Shown here one piece after another: positions 52,563 to 62,003 of a stretch of DNA of 64,000 bases. The DNA is from an uncultured Paracoccaceae bacterium (GTDB taxonomy: Bacteria > Pseudomonadota > Alphaproteobacteria > Rhodobacterales > Rhodobacteraceae): positions 282,737-346,736 of the forward strand of contig CANLQK010000006.1 of NCBI GenBank assembly GCA_947493255.1. Reading direction: 5' to 3'. The notes below the pieces were generated by a model, which searched no databases, was not told where the DNA came from, and worked only from the letters and a program-made list of their open reading frames with translations. Made by a program: the position numbers and the translations under genes. Position 1 is the stretch's first letter. Each line of letters opens with the position of its first letter.

Positions 52563-53849
52563 ATGAACGTAAAATCTAAACTTTCCTTGTCTGCTGCTTT
52601 TTGCATGGGCCTTACAGCCACAACAGCCGCTGCTGAATGTGCTGACCCAATCAAAGTTGGCGTGCTGCACTCTCTCTCCGGCACCATGGCGATTTCCGAA
52701 ACAACATTGAAAGACACAATGGAACTGCTGATCGCTCAGCAGAACGAAGCCGGCGGTCTGCTTGGCTGCGAAATCGAAGCCGTTGTTGTTGACCCAGCTT
52801 CTGACTGGCCACTGTTCGCTGAAAAAGCACGTGAGCTTCTGACAGTTTCCGAAGTCGACGTTATCTTCGGGTCTTGGACATCCGTGTCTCGTAAATCTGC
52901 TCTGCCAGTTCTCGAAGAACTGAACGGCCTGATGTTCTACCCTGTTCAATACGAAGGTGAAGAATCTTCCCGCAACGTATTCTACACGGGTGCTGCTCCA
53001 AACCAGCAAGCGATCCCAGCAACTGATTACTTCCTCGAAGAGCTCGGTGTTGAAAAGTTCGCGCTGCTCGGCACAGACTATGTGTACCCACGTACAACAA
53101 ACAACATCCTCGAAAGCTACCTTCAGGAAAACGGCATCGCTGCTGAAGATATTTTCGTAAACTACACACCATTCGGTCACTCCGACTGGTCCACAATCGT
53201 AGCAGACGTAGTTGAACTGGGCGCAGACGGCTCTCAGGTTGGCGTTATCTCTACAATCAACGGCGACGCAAACATCGGCTTCTACAAAGAACTCGCTGCT
53301 GCTGGCATCTCTGCTGACGATATCCCAGTTGTTGCATTCTCCGTTGGTGAAGAAGAGCTTTCTGGCCTCGACACATCTGACCTCGTTGGTCACTTGGCTG
53401 CTTGGAACTACTTCCAGTCCGCTGAATCCGAGTTGAACGACAACTGGGTTGAAGCATGGAAAGCATCCATGGGCGAAGAGCGCGTCACAAACGACCCAAT
53501 GGAAGCACACTTCATCGGCTTCAACATGTGGGTCAACGCTGTAACTGACGCTGGCACAACAGACGTGGATGCAGTTCGCGAAGCGATGTACGGCCAAGAG
53601 TTCCCGAACCTGACTGGCGGTACAGCTGTTATGCTGCCTAACCACCACTTGGCGAAACCGGTTCTGATCGGTGAAATCCAAGCTGACGGTCAGTTCGACA
53701 TCATCAGCCAGACAACAGAAGTTCCTGGCGATGCATGGACAGACTTCCTGCCAGAATCCGCTGTTCTGACATCTGATTGGAAAGACCTTGGTTGCGGCAT
53801 GTACAACACAGAAACAGAAACCTGTGTTCAGCTGACATCTAACTACTAA
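52563..53849 (+). CDS. urtA: Urea ABC transporter substrate-binding protein UrtA
   Basis: UrtA is the periplasmic urea-binding protein. The ATG at 52563 behind GGGGA is preferred over the one at 52536 and gives a signal peptide (about residues 1-25). The 428-residue product has the UrtA texts KVGVLHSLSGTMAISETTLKDT, GLMFYPVQYEGEESSRNVFYTGAAPNQQAIPA and DPMEAHFIGFNMW (given as short parts). The codon choice is strongly biased (CGT, CCA, ACA, GCT), unlike the later urt genes, as expected for a very highly made protein. A strong hairpin lies between it and urtB. It belongs to urtABCDE. Confidence 0.95.
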   Translation: MNVKSKLSLSAAFCMGLTATTAAAECADPIKVGVLHSLSGTMAISETTLKDTMELLIAQQNEAGGLLGCEIEAVVVDPASDWPLFAEKARELLTVSEVDVIFGSWTSVSRKSALPVLEELNGLMFYPVQYEGEESSRNVFYTGAAPNQQAIPATDYFLEELGVEKFALLGTDYVYPRTTNNILESYLQENGIAAEDIFVNYTPFGHSDWSTIVADVVELGADGSQVGVISTINGDANIGFYKELAAAGISADDIPVVAFSVGEEELSGLDTSDLVGHLAAWNYFQSAESELNDNWVEAWKASMGEERVTNDPMEAHFIGFNMWVNAVTDAGTTDVDAVREAMYGQEFPNLTGGTAVMLPNHHLAKPVLIGEIQADGQFDIISQTTEVPGDAWTDFLPESAVLTSDWKDLGCGMYNTETETCVQLTSNY

Positions 53850-53857
53850 TCCTCCCT

Positions 53858-53888
53858 ACCCGGGCGCGGTCCCAGATCGCGCCCGGGT
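53858..53888 (+). terminator. Attenuator-like stem-loop between urtA and urtB
   Basis: A perfect 11-pair GC-rich stem (53858-53868 with 53878-53888) and a 9-base loop lie 9 bases after the urtA stop, followed by TCCTTTG. It probably makes urtA mRNA more abundant than urtBCDE mRNA by partial termination or protection of the 3' end. Confidence 0.7.
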
Positions 53889-53926
53889 TCCTTTGAATAC
53901 CCCTCTTTGAGTTTGGAAATACCCAG

Positions 53927-55858
53927 ATGCGCCGCCTCTTCCTTAGTCTTGCGTGGTTGATGGCATTTGCCACATCTGCGTTCGCCCAAGATCTCCAATC
54001 CATCTTACAAACCCACGCCGAAGAGGTCGCGAAACCATCGCGAAACTCTGTTGGTGTTGTCATGGACGATCTCGTGGCCTCTGGGCTGCCCCAGACCACC
54101 GCCTTCCTCGAACAATGGGCCGAACGTAACATTTGGCAAAACGATGAAACCGGTTCGTTCTTTATCGGCATCGAAGACGGTGATGATCTAACACTCACAG
54201 ACATCGACAGCGGGGAAGAAACATCCGTTTCTGCCGACGGATACAGCCAACTGCGCCCCAATGGTGGTGTGCGCCGCGTCATCGGCACAGCCCTCGTGCA
54301 GTTCCAACTGTCCGACCCTGATCCCGAACGTCGCCTTTCAGCCCTTGAAAGCATCGGCCGCCGCGCAGACGCTTCCCAACTCCCACTTCTCATCGCCTCC
54401 CTTGAAGGCGAAGACGATGCCGCCATCCGCGCGCGCAAAGAACAGCTGATCAACTTCCTCACCGCCCGTTTCGGTGAAAACACAGACGACCGTATCGCAG
54501 CCATCAACAGCCTGTCCAAAGACACCTCTGTCGAAGCACGTGCCGTCCTTAACCAAATCCTCGCCACAGAGGTGAAGATCGCGGATGCACTTCCGCAAGA
54601 TGATAATGTCGCCGACGTCATCAATACTCTGTCTGATCACACAGCATATTACGCGCAATTGGTCGATGCGGACCTCGCCCCTGCTATGGTTTCATCAGGC
54701 GATGTTCTTGCAGCTCTTGAAGCAAACGTCGTGGAAGGCCGTGTCGGGGGCATTCCTCTCGCTCAGCTAAACTCCGAAGACGCGCGCAACGCGGCCTATG
54801 TTGAACTTGCAGCAGCAGGCACCGTTCCGCCCCTCGTAACAGCAGACGATGTTACCGCGACGTTGGACGATTTTTATTTCTACTCCGCCTACGACGAGCC
54901 CGATGCTGCCATCACGGATGCAGCCCGCGCGGCGCTCGACTCTGTGGAAACACGCGTTGGGTGGTCCCAATTCCTCGACCTCTCGCTCGACGGTCTCTCC
55001 CTCGCTTCAATCTACTTCCTTGCTGCAATCGGCCTCGCCATCACCTTCGGGCAGATGGGCGTCATCAACATGGCGCACGGTGAATTCATCATGATGGGCG
55101 CCTACACCGGCTACGTCGTGCAGCTGTTCGTACCCGATTACACCATTTCCTTGCTCATCGCTTTGCCGCTGGCCTTTGCCGTAACGTTCGGCGCGGGCGT
55201 CGCGATGGAACGGTTGGTAATCCGTCACCTGTACCATCGTCCGTTGGAAACGCTGCTTGCGACATTTGGTATATCTATTGCGCTACAGCAAATCGCGAAA
55301 AACATCTTCGGCACACAGGCCCGCCCGCTAACTTCCCCTGAATGGCTCAGCGGCGCGTTGGTCATCTCTGACGTGATCCAAATCAGCTATATCCGCATCG
55401 CCATCTTCGTACTGGCGCTGATCTTCCTCTGCGTCTTGCTCTACATCCTCAAACGCACTCGACTGGGGCTGGAAGTACGGGCAGTAACTCAAAACCCCGG
55501 CATGGCGGCCTCCATGGGCATCAACCCAGATCGCATCAACATGATGACCTTCGGCCTCGGCTCTGGCATCGCAGGTGTCGCTGGTGTCAGCATCGGCCTC
55601 TATGCACAGGTCACATCCGAAATGGGTGCCAACTACATCGTACAAAGCTTCATGACAGTCGTTGTCGGCGGCGTTGGGTCCGTGTTCGGGACACTCGCAG
55701 GCGCTGGGCTTATTGGCTTCCTTCAGAAGGGTATCGAATGGTTAAACCCGTCCAACACTTTGGCGGCACAAACCTACATGATCCTCTTCATCATCTTGTT
55801 CATTCAATTCCGGCCAAAGGGCATCGTTGCCCTTAAAGGTCGCGCAGCGGCGGATTGA
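53927..55858 (+). CDS. urtB: Urea ABC transporter permease UrtB
   Basis: UrtB is one of two inner-membrane permeases of the urea transporter. The 643-residue product has a signal-like N-terminus (about residues 1-21), a long extracytoplasmic helical region (about 22-340), then a LivH-type permease domain with about eight membrane segments. The permease text ITFGQMGVINMAHGEFIMMGAY lies near residues 365-390. The long N-terminal part is usual for proteobacterial UrtB. urtC follows after 4 bases. The function of the N-terminal part is not known. Confidence 0.94.
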   Translation: MRRLFLSLAWLMAFATSAFAQDLQSILQTHAEEVAKPSRNSVGVVMDDLVASGLPQTTAFLEQWAERNIWQNDETGSFFIGIEDGDDLTLTDIDSGEETSVSADGYSQLRPNGGVRRVIGTALVQFQLSDPDPERRLSALESIGRRADASQLPLLIASLEGEDDAAIRARKEQLINFLTARFGENTDDRIAAINSLSKDTSVEARAVLNQILATEVKIADALPQDDNVADVINTLSDHTAYYAQLVDADLAPAMVSSGDVLAALEANVVEGRVGGIPLAQLNSEDARNAAYVELAAAGTVPPLVTADDVTATLDDFYFYSAYDEPDAAITDAARAALDSVETRVGWSQFLDLSLDGLSLASIYFLAAIGLAITFGQMGVINMAHGEFIMMGAYTGYVVQLFVPDYTISLLIALPLAFAVTFGAGVAMERLVIRHLYHRPLETLLATFGISIALQQIAKNIFGTQARPLTSPEWLSGALVISDVIQISYIRIAIFVLALIFLCVLLYILKRTRLGLEVRAVTQNPGMAASMGINPDRINMMTFGLGSGIAGVAGVSIGLYAQVTSEMGANYIVQSFMTVVVGGVGSVFGTLAGAGLIGFLQKGIEWLNPSNTLAAQTYMILFIILFIQFRPKGIVALKGRAAAD

Positions 55859-55862
55859 TCCC

Positions 55863-57026
55863 ATGAAAAATACATTCATCGCTCGTAACCCTTCGGTTCT
55901 TTGGTTCCTTGCCGCGCTTGGCCTGTTTACTGCCCTCGTGACAATCGCATCCGAAGCGACCGGTGCAGGCCTCATCTCAACCTCCTTCGTCAAGACATTG
56001 GGCAAAACCCTGTGCCTGTGCCTGATCGCCATCGCAATGGATGTGGTGTGGGGCTACTGCGGTATCCTGTCCCTTGGCCATTTCGCGTTCTTCGGCATTG
56101 GCGGCTATTCCATCGGTATGTGGCTCATGTATGCCCGCACCGAAATCATCGTCACTGAAAGCCTCGCAGGCCGCACCATCCCCGCCACACCGCAAGAAGT
56201 ATCAGACGCCATCGGCAACCAGATCTTCGGCGTCGTTGGCTCGTCTGAATTCCCGCTCATTTGGGCCTTTGCCGATAGTTTCTGGATGCAAATGGCATTC
56301 GTCATCCTCATCCCCGGCCTCCTTGCACTCGTCTTTGGCTGGCTCGCCTTCCGCAGCCGCGTTACAGGCGTGTACTTGTCCATTCTGACACAGGCGATGA
56401 CCCTCGCCCTTGCGCTCTACTTGTTCCAAAACGACAGCGGCTTGCGCGGTAACAACGGCCTCTCAGGTCTACAAAATCTCCCCGGAATGGATGACGTCAG
56501 CCAAGCAACCGTTTCGCTGGCCTTCTTCCTCGCATCTGCCGCAGCCCTTGCGCTGGGCTACCTTCTGTTCGCATGGATCACAGACAGCAAACTGGGCAAC
56601 ATCATCCAAGCCATCCGCGACGATGAAGCCCGCGTGCGGTTCTTGGGCTACCACGTCGAAAGCTACAAGCTTTTCGTCTTCACAATTACAGCCATCATCG
56701 CGGGCATCGCCGGCGCGCTCTATTATCCGCAGGCCGGCATCATCAACCCCGCGGAAATCGCACCCATCGCGTCTATCTATCTCGCCGTATGGGTTGCAAT
56801 CGGTGGTCGTGGCCGCCTCTACGGTGCGGTCCTTGGTGCCGCCTTCGTTTCGCTTCTCTCATCTTGGTTCACCGGTGGCGGTGCACCAAACATCAACCTT
56901 GGTTTCTATACCGTCCAGTGGGTGGATTGGTGGCTGGTGCTCTTGGGTCTGTCGTTCGTGCTCGTCACGCTTTACGCACCCAAGGGTATCGGTGGACTGT
57001 TTGACAAATTGGTGCGCAAATCATGA
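55863..57026 (+). CDS. urtC: Urea ABC transporter permease UrtC
   Basis: UrtC is the second permease, LivM-type. The ATG at 55863 is the likely start (387 residues); an upstream in-frame start at 55827 would lie inside urtB. The text VWGYCGILSLGHFAFFGIGGY near residues 62-82 and WVAIGGRGRLYGAVLGAAFVSL near 315-336 is typical of the family, with about ten membrane segments. The urtC stop overlaps the urtD start by 4 bases (ATGA). Confidence 0.95.
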   Translation: MKNTFIARNPSVLWFLAALGLFTALVTIASEATGAGLISTSFVKTLGKTLCLCLIAIAMDVVWGYCGILSLGHFAFFGIGGYSIGMWLMYARTEIIVTESLAGRTIPATPQEVSDAIGNQIFGVVGSSEFPLIWAFADSFWMQMAFVILIPGLLALVFGWLAFRSRVTGVYLSILTQAMTLALALYLFQNDSGLRGNNGLSGLQNLPGMDDVSQATVSLAFFLASAAALALGYLLFAWITDSKLGNIIQAIRDDEARVRFLGYHVESYKLFVFTITAIIAGIAGALYYPQAGIINPAEIAPIASIYLAVWVAIGGRGRLYGAVLGAAFVSLLSSWFTGGGAPNINLGFYTVQWVDWWLVLLGLSFVLVTLYAPKGIGGLFDKLVRKS

Positions 57027-57778
57027 TCAGCCTTCTTGAAATGTCTGGCGTCTCTGTCTCCTTCGACGGGTTTCGCGCTATCAACAATCTTAGCCTGCAA
57101 ATCGGCCAGCCCGAACTGCGCGCAGTCATCGGCCCGAACGGTGCTGGCAAAACCACCTTCATGGATATCATCACCGGCAAAACCAAACCGGATGAAGGCA
57201 CTATCCTGTTCGGCGAAGATAACCTTTCACTCATTGGGAAATCGGAAAGCGAAATCGCCCGTCTTGGCATTGGGCGAAAATTCCAAAAACCCACTGTGTT
57301 CGAAGCACAAACCGTTCGCGAAAACCTCGCCATGGCGTTGAAAAACCCGCGCGGCCCGTTCTCGGTTCTGTTCTATCGAAAATCCGCCGATAGTTCCGCA
57401 CGGCTGGAAGAAATCGCAGATGAAATTAACCTGACAGACCATCTGACCCGCCCCGCAGGCGAGTTAAGCCACGGGCAAAAACAATGGTTAGAAATCGGAA
57501 TGCTTCTGGCCCAAGACCCGCAGCTCTTGTTGGTCGATGAACCCGCCGCAGGCATGACCGCACAGGAACGGGAACAAACGACCGACATCCTCAAAAAGGC
57601 CGCCGAAACCCGCGCCGTGATCGTGGTTGAACACGACATGGAATTCGTGCGCCGCCTTGATTGCAAAGTCACCGTTCTGCACGAAGGCTCCTCTCTCGCC
57701 GAAGGCACACTCGATCACGTGACCAGCGATCCAACTGTAATTGACGTATATCTGGGGCGCGCTGATGCTCGAACTTAA
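57023..57778 (+). CDS. urtD: Urea ABC transporter ATP-binding protein UrtD
   Basis: UrtD is the first ATPase of the urea transporter. The 251-residue product has Walker A GPNGAGKTTFMD near residues 38-49, the signature text LSHGQKQWLEIGM, Walker B LLLVDEPAAGM and the switch VVEHDMEFV. It is of LivG type. It overlaps urtC by 4 bases and urtE by 14 bases, so the ATPases are translated together. Confidence 0.96.
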   Translation: MISLLEMSGVSVSFDGFRAINNLSLQIGQPELRAVIGPNGAGKTTFMDIITGKTKPDEGTILFGEDNLSLIGKSESEIARLGIGRKFQKPTVFEAQTVRENLAMALKNPRGPFSVLFYRKSADSSARLEEIADEINLTDHLTRPAGELSHGQKQWLEIGMLLAQDPQLLLVDEPAAGMTAQEREQTTDILKKAAETRAVIVVEHDMEFVRRLDCKVTVLHEGSSLAEGTLDHVTSDPTVIDVYLGRADART

Positions 57779-58460
57779 TGACCTGACACTGCATTACGGG
57801 CAGTCCCAAATCCTCCATGACATCACCATGACCGCCCCCAAGGGGCAGGTAACCTGCGTCATGGGCACAAACGGCGTTGGCAAAACCAGCCTGCTCAAGG
57901 CCATCGCGGGCCGCCACCCCTATTCCGGTGGAACAGTCACTGTTGATGGCGCTTCTGTACCCTCCGGTAACGCCGCCAAGGGTGCAATGACAGGTGTTGG
58001 CTATGTCCCGCAGGGCCGCGAAATCTTCCCGCTCATGACGGTCGAAGAAAACCTCGAAACGGGCTTTGCGTGCCTTCCGAAATCCGAACATTTCATCCCC
58101 GATGACATCTATGAATTGTTCCCGGTCCTGAATGATATGAAAGCCCGCCGCGGCGGTGACCTTTCGGGTGGTCAACAGCAACAGCTGTCCATCGCACGGG
58201 CCCTGATCACCAAACCCAAGGTGTTGTTGCTAGATGAACCGACCGAAGGCATTCAGCCCAACATCATCCAGCTGATCGGTAAAACCATCCGCCTGCTACG
58301 CGAACGCGGCGACATTGCCATCGTGCTCGTCGAACAAAACTTCGACTTCGCCTACGATTTCTCTGACACGTTCTACGTTATGGAACGCGGCGCTATCGTC
58401 CGGCAAAGCGCGAAAGCAGAAACAGATCGGCAAACCCTTCTCGATACGCTTGCACTATAA
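57765..58460 (+). CDS. urtE: Urea ABC transporter ATP-binding protein UrtE
   Basis: UrtE is the second ATPase, LivF type. The ATG at 57765 gives MLELNDLTLHYGQSQIL (231 residues); a frame start at 57741 is not needed. Walker A is GTNGVGKTSLLK, the signature is LSGGQQQQLSIARAL, Walker B is LLLDEPTEGI and the last switch is LVEQNFDFA. It is the last gene of urtABCDE and ends at a strong stem-loop shared with the convergent barrel gene. No urease gene is in the window. Confidence 0.96.
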   Translation: MLELNDLTLHYGQSQILHDITMTAPKGQVTCVMGTNGVGKTSLLKAIAGRHPYSGGTVTVDGASVPSGNAAKGAMTGVGYVPQGREIFPLMTVEENLETGFACLPKSEHFIPDDIYELFPVLNDMKARRGGDLSGGQQQQLSIARALITKPKVLLLDEPTEGIQPNIIQLIGKTIRLLRERGDIAIVLVEQNFDFAYDFSDTFYVMERGAIVRQSAKAETDRQTLLDTLAL

Positions 58461-58469
58461 AATCGATCC

Positions 58470-58495
58470 GGCCGGACTGTCATTCCAGTCCGGCC
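58470..58495. terminator. Bidirectional terminator-like stem-loop between urtE and the barrel gene
   Basis: A perfect 10-pair stem (58470-58479 with 58486-58495) with a 6-base loop lies in the 52-base gap between the convergent urtE and barrel genes. It could end transcripts from both sides. No T-run is obvious. Confidence 0.7.
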
Positions 58496-58512
58496 AGTTC
58501 GAATTGAAGACC

Positions 58513-61500
58513 CTAAAACTTGGCGACCAAGTTTAGGAATACGCCTTCGTCGTCATAGGTCAGATCCGTAAGATCATCCGAGAAGGTTCCAAAGTTGTAT
58601 CCAACGCCAACCTTAAAGTTGTTCCCAAAATGACGGTACGCCGCTGCAAGGGCAGCTGTTTCTGACGTACCCGCCTGAATGGTCTGGAAATTACGCAATT
58701 CAAACAACATGTCCCAGTTGTGGACCAGATGATACCGCATGCTGATCGCGGTCAGCATCGCATCGTTTTGGACAAACGGTGACGTTTCATCGGCAGACGT
58801 TTCCGAAATCCGGTAACCGAATTTCCCGCCCAGCGTCCAACGTTCGTTTAGGTCATAACTGGCATCAACACTCAGCACATGGCTGCGTTGCCGCGGGCCG
58901 TTCTCGTCGATGTCATCAACCCGTTGACCATACATGTCATGCAAGAACCTGTAGCGCGCCAATACATTTAGGCGGTCATGTTCTGTCGGGCGATAGGCAT
59001 AACCAACTGAAAGCTCACCATACTCGCCATCGATCGCGACGCTGTCATTTGTATCCGTGTCGGTCACGTTCAAACCAAAAACCAAACGGGCATCTGGGCT
59101 GATGATGTAGTCAGCATTCGCCGCCAAAACAAAGGTTTCGGAGTTCAATGGGTTTCCAGACCGCGTCCCTTCTTCCTGCCGGTATTCAAGACGACCAGAC
59201 AACGTAAGGTCTTCTGTCTCTCGGCGCACGCCAAGCGAAACGGCCGTACGGTCAAAATCATTCCCTGCGTCGTCCTCTACACTTCCAAGTTCGAAGGCAA
59301 TCGTCGAAGACCAAAGATCTGTCGGCGCGTAAGTCAGGCCATATGCAGACGCAAGCGAGCGGTAGCTGCCAAAGGCATCATACGTATTTTCACCAAATAT
59401 GGTGACTTCGTCGCTAACCTGACGTGTCCCACCGACAATGTAGCGGCCACGATCACGACCGACCAAGGTGGTTCCATCAAGTTCACGACCGGCTTCCAGC
59501 TCGTACCCAATGTAGGATGTATTTCCTTCGCCATCCTCATATTCAGCAATAATGCGGGCGCCTTCCCCTTCAGAACCGTCTGAAATTTCACCGGCCACAG
59601 CCCAACCATTTTCAAACTGGTAAACTCCGCCAACTCCGTAACGGTCTGCTCGGTCTAACCCGCTCACGGCAACTGAATTTTGGCCAAAGATATAGACCTC
59701 GGCGTTGTCGGCCAGTGCATAGTCCAGCCGCGCTGCGATATCTGTCCGCGTGCCCAAATCAGACGCGTTATCAAGGTCTACGTGCTCAATGCCGAGCCCA
59801 AGGATCGTGCGGTCTGACAGCGCAAAACTAGCCTCTGCACCAATGGTACGGTCCACTTCGCCAGCATCGTTTTCATAGCTGTCTGCATAAACGGTATAAC
59901 GGAACGTGTCGCTTGGGGCCACATCCGCATAAAGCCCCCAAAGGGTTTCATCGCCGGTCGCTGCAAGAACTTGGTAGTCTAGGTTCGAAAACCCTTCGGT
60001 GCGGTGTTCAAAGTACCCCCCAATCGAACCATCCACATCAAACCCAAGATCAGCCAACCCAAATCGGGCATCCAGCTTGATTGCTTCACCGGCACCGCTC
60101 GCGAGATCGTCTGTATCAACAACCAGACCACCATCGTTCGAGAAGGTGCTTGTAAACCCAGTGCCCTCAGTGCGCGCAAACTCGGCAGACACGAACGTGT
60201 CATCATTCAAACGCCACAGCGCATCCACACCGACCACCGTATGATCAACCGCTCCGCTTTCGTCGACCATGGCATTGGCGCCAATCCGGAACTGGTCCGT
60301 CACCCAAACTTCACCACGGCCACCGTAGGCAAAACCGTCGATGTCTGTCAGCGTTGGTGTGTATTCGTATTGCGCAACCAAAACGAGGTCAGGGTCGCTG
60401 CCGCTAATGATCAGCCCACTGTCCAACGTGCTGGCCAGCGGCTTTGCAAGCGTCACAATACCCTGAATGTAATTAATATCGTAGTCGATGCCTGGCTGTA
60501 ATTCGACTGTATCAAGGATACGACCCGTGTCGGGGTCGCGCAGCTGTGCGAACACAGTCGCTGTGCCGCTCAGAACATCCTGACGTTCAAGGAAGTAGAC
60601 GGAACCGCCCGTGCCTAGAAACACATCGCGCTGTGCCAACTGGTCTGGTTGCGCAGCATACAACATTACGCGCGCGCGCGCCTCGCCTTCGTCGGTTGTT
60701 TGGGCCGTCGCATACGCACCTTGCAAGCCGTATAGCGAACGGTTGTTGTTCACGAGGGTGTTGCCATCCAGATCGGCCTCAAAATCACCGAACTGAACAA
60801 AATTCCCTTCACGTTCTATACGCAGATACACACGCCCCGATGTAGGTGTGTTGTCGAAGGATGTGCTGTCGTCCCCGTATGTCGGGTACAGATCATCAGG
60901 ATCGACCCGCAACGAAAGCTGTCGAGGGTCTTTCTCTTGGAGACGACTAAAGATGTCTTCCAAATCGCCGTTTCCAGTATCGATACTCGCAGTGATTTCC
61001 ACCCCGTTCTCGGTGCGTCCATCGACATAGCCAGCTAGACGGCCTTCTTGATAGGATTCCGTTGTGCCTGCTGCGCCATCAGTCCGGCGTCCAAGGGTCA
61101 AATCTGCAACGGCGACATAAAACCATTCAGATGCCGGAATATCTACGTCACGGGTCAGGTCTACGTTTTGGCCAACACCGTTAACCCGGACGTTTACCGG
61201 GTATTCACCTGCTGGCAAAATACGTTGAATAACGAAACCACCAGACGGATCAGGCCGAATTTGTTCGCCAAGTGCCGCAACAGTTGCCCCAGCGGGAACA
61301 CCAGTGCCAGATACCGTAACTGCGCCGCCGTAAACTGGAATGCGACGGAATGCGGTTTGGTCTGTCCCCTCTTCCACGCCTTCAGCATCAGCGCGGCGAT
61401 CCGCACGACTAACTGGGATAGGGGCAGTCGCATCAAAACGCCCATTTTCATCGTAAACACGATGAACCAACGCTATGTCTTCACCTTCTGGCACTGTCAG

Positions 61501-61986
61501 TGTCGTACGTCCGTTCGGAGCAATCGGAACGATCCCGATCACCCGTGGCCCGCCACGCGCAGCCAAATCAACAACGCGAATTTCTGCGCGTTCCACGTAA
61601 GCCGGATAGTTCAGTTCGGATTGAACCGTAACGCTTTCACCAGCCCTAAACACACGCGGGCCACCCAAAAGTTGCAGATCAAGCCGCGGCGTTCCGCCAA
61701 GACCATCATAAACAACCTGCACATCGGCCTGCGCCAGTTGCACGTCGGTGCGGCGAATTTCATCCCGCACACCCGTATCACCGACAATCGCATCACCATT
61801 TATGGAAATGACAAAACCCTGAGGCGCCCCCACGGGTGGCACACCTTGGCTCGTGTTTTCTTGCCGCGGCATCTCGACAACAATAGGCGGGCTGTCCCCG
61901 TCTGACTTGGCAACTTGCGCCGGAACGACAAGCGCGGTTGCCCCTAAAAGAGCGGCAAGTGCGGATTTTTTGTTTTTGATCATCAT
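58513..61986 (-). CDS. Large outer-membrane beta-barrel protein with N-terminal ligand/adhesion-like domains
   Basis: A 1157-residue secreted protein. It has a signal peptide (about residues 1-27, ending VVPAQVAKS), N-terminal beta-sandwich-like parts (about 60-330) with LLGGPRVFRAGESVTVQSEL and GAVTVSGTGVPAGATVAAL, and a middle part with VDPDDLYPTYGDDSTSFD and LYGLQGAYATAQT. The C-terminal half (about 560-1157) is made of alternating beta-strands and ends in phenylalanine (LNLVAKF), an outer-membrane insertion sign. The family is not recognised with certainty. It starts 18 bases after the DUF11 gene's stop and is probably co-transcribed with it. No plug-domain or TonB box was found. Confidence 0.7.
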   Translation of the reverse strand: MMIKNKKSALAALLGATALVVPAQVAKSDGDSPPIVVEMPRQENTSQGVPPVGAPQGFVISINGDAIVGDTGVRDEIRRTDVQLAQADVQVVYDGLGGTPRLDLQLLGGPRVFRAGESVTVQSELNYPAYVERAEIRVVDLAARGGPRVIGIVPIAPNGRTTLTVPEGEDIALVHRVYDENGRFDATAPIPVSRADRRADAEGVEEGTDQTAFRRIPVYGGAVTVSGTGVPAGATVAALGEQIRPDPSGGFVIQRILPAGEYPVNVRVNGVGQNVDLTRDVDIPASEWFYVAVADLTLGRRTDGAAGTTESYQEGRLAGYVDGRTENGVEITASIDTGNGDLEDIFSRLQEKDPRQLSLRVDPDDLYPTYGDDSTSFDNTPTSGRVYLRIEREGNFVQFGDFEADLDGNTLVNNNRSLYGLQGAYATAQTTDEGEARARVMLYAAQPDQLAQRDVFLGTGGSVYFLERQDVLSGTATVFAQLRDPDTGRILDTVELQPGIDYDINYIQGIVTLAKPLASTLDSGLIISGSDPDLVLVAQYEYTPTLTDIDGFAYGGRGEVWVTDQFRIGANAMVDESGAVDHTVVGVDALWRLNDDTFVSAEFARTEGTGFTSTFSNDGGLVVDTDDLASGAGEAIKLDARFGLADLGFDVDGSIGGYFEHRTEGFSNLDYQVLAATGDETLWGLYADVAPSDTFRYTVYADSYENDAGEVDRTIGAEASFALSDRTILGLGIEHVDLDNASDLGTRTDIAARLDYALADNAEVYIFGQNSVAVSGLDRADRYGVGGVYQFENGWAVAGEISDGSEGEGARIIAEYEDGEGNTSYIGYELEAGRELDGTTLVGRDRGRYIVGGTRQVSDEVTIFGENTYDAFGSYRSLASAYGLTYAPTDLWSSTIAFELGSVEDDAGNDFDRTAVSLGVRRETEDLTLSGRLEYRQEEGTRSGNPLNSETFVLAANADYIISPDARLVFGLNVTDTDTNDSVAIDGEYGELSVGYAYRPTEHDRLNVLARYRFLHDMYGQRVDDIDENGPRQRSHVLSVDASYDLNERWTLGGKFGYRISETSADETSPFVQNDAMLTAISMRYHLVHNWDMLFELRNFQTIQAGTSETAALAAAYRHFGNNFKVGVGYNFGTFSDDLTDLTYDDEGVFLNLVAKF

Positions 61987-62003
61987 CACTCTTACTCGTC
62001 TTT

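Noticed and set aside
52560..53681. 373-residue ORF on the minus strand across urtA
   Set aside because: It is a by-product of the strong codon bias of urtA on the other strand. The product is rich in Cys, Phe and Val with no family features, and urtA is a clear gene.
53839..54624. 261-residue minus-strand ORF across urtB
   Set aside because: Antisense to the start of urtB with Ser/Arg-rich composition, typical of a shadow frame.
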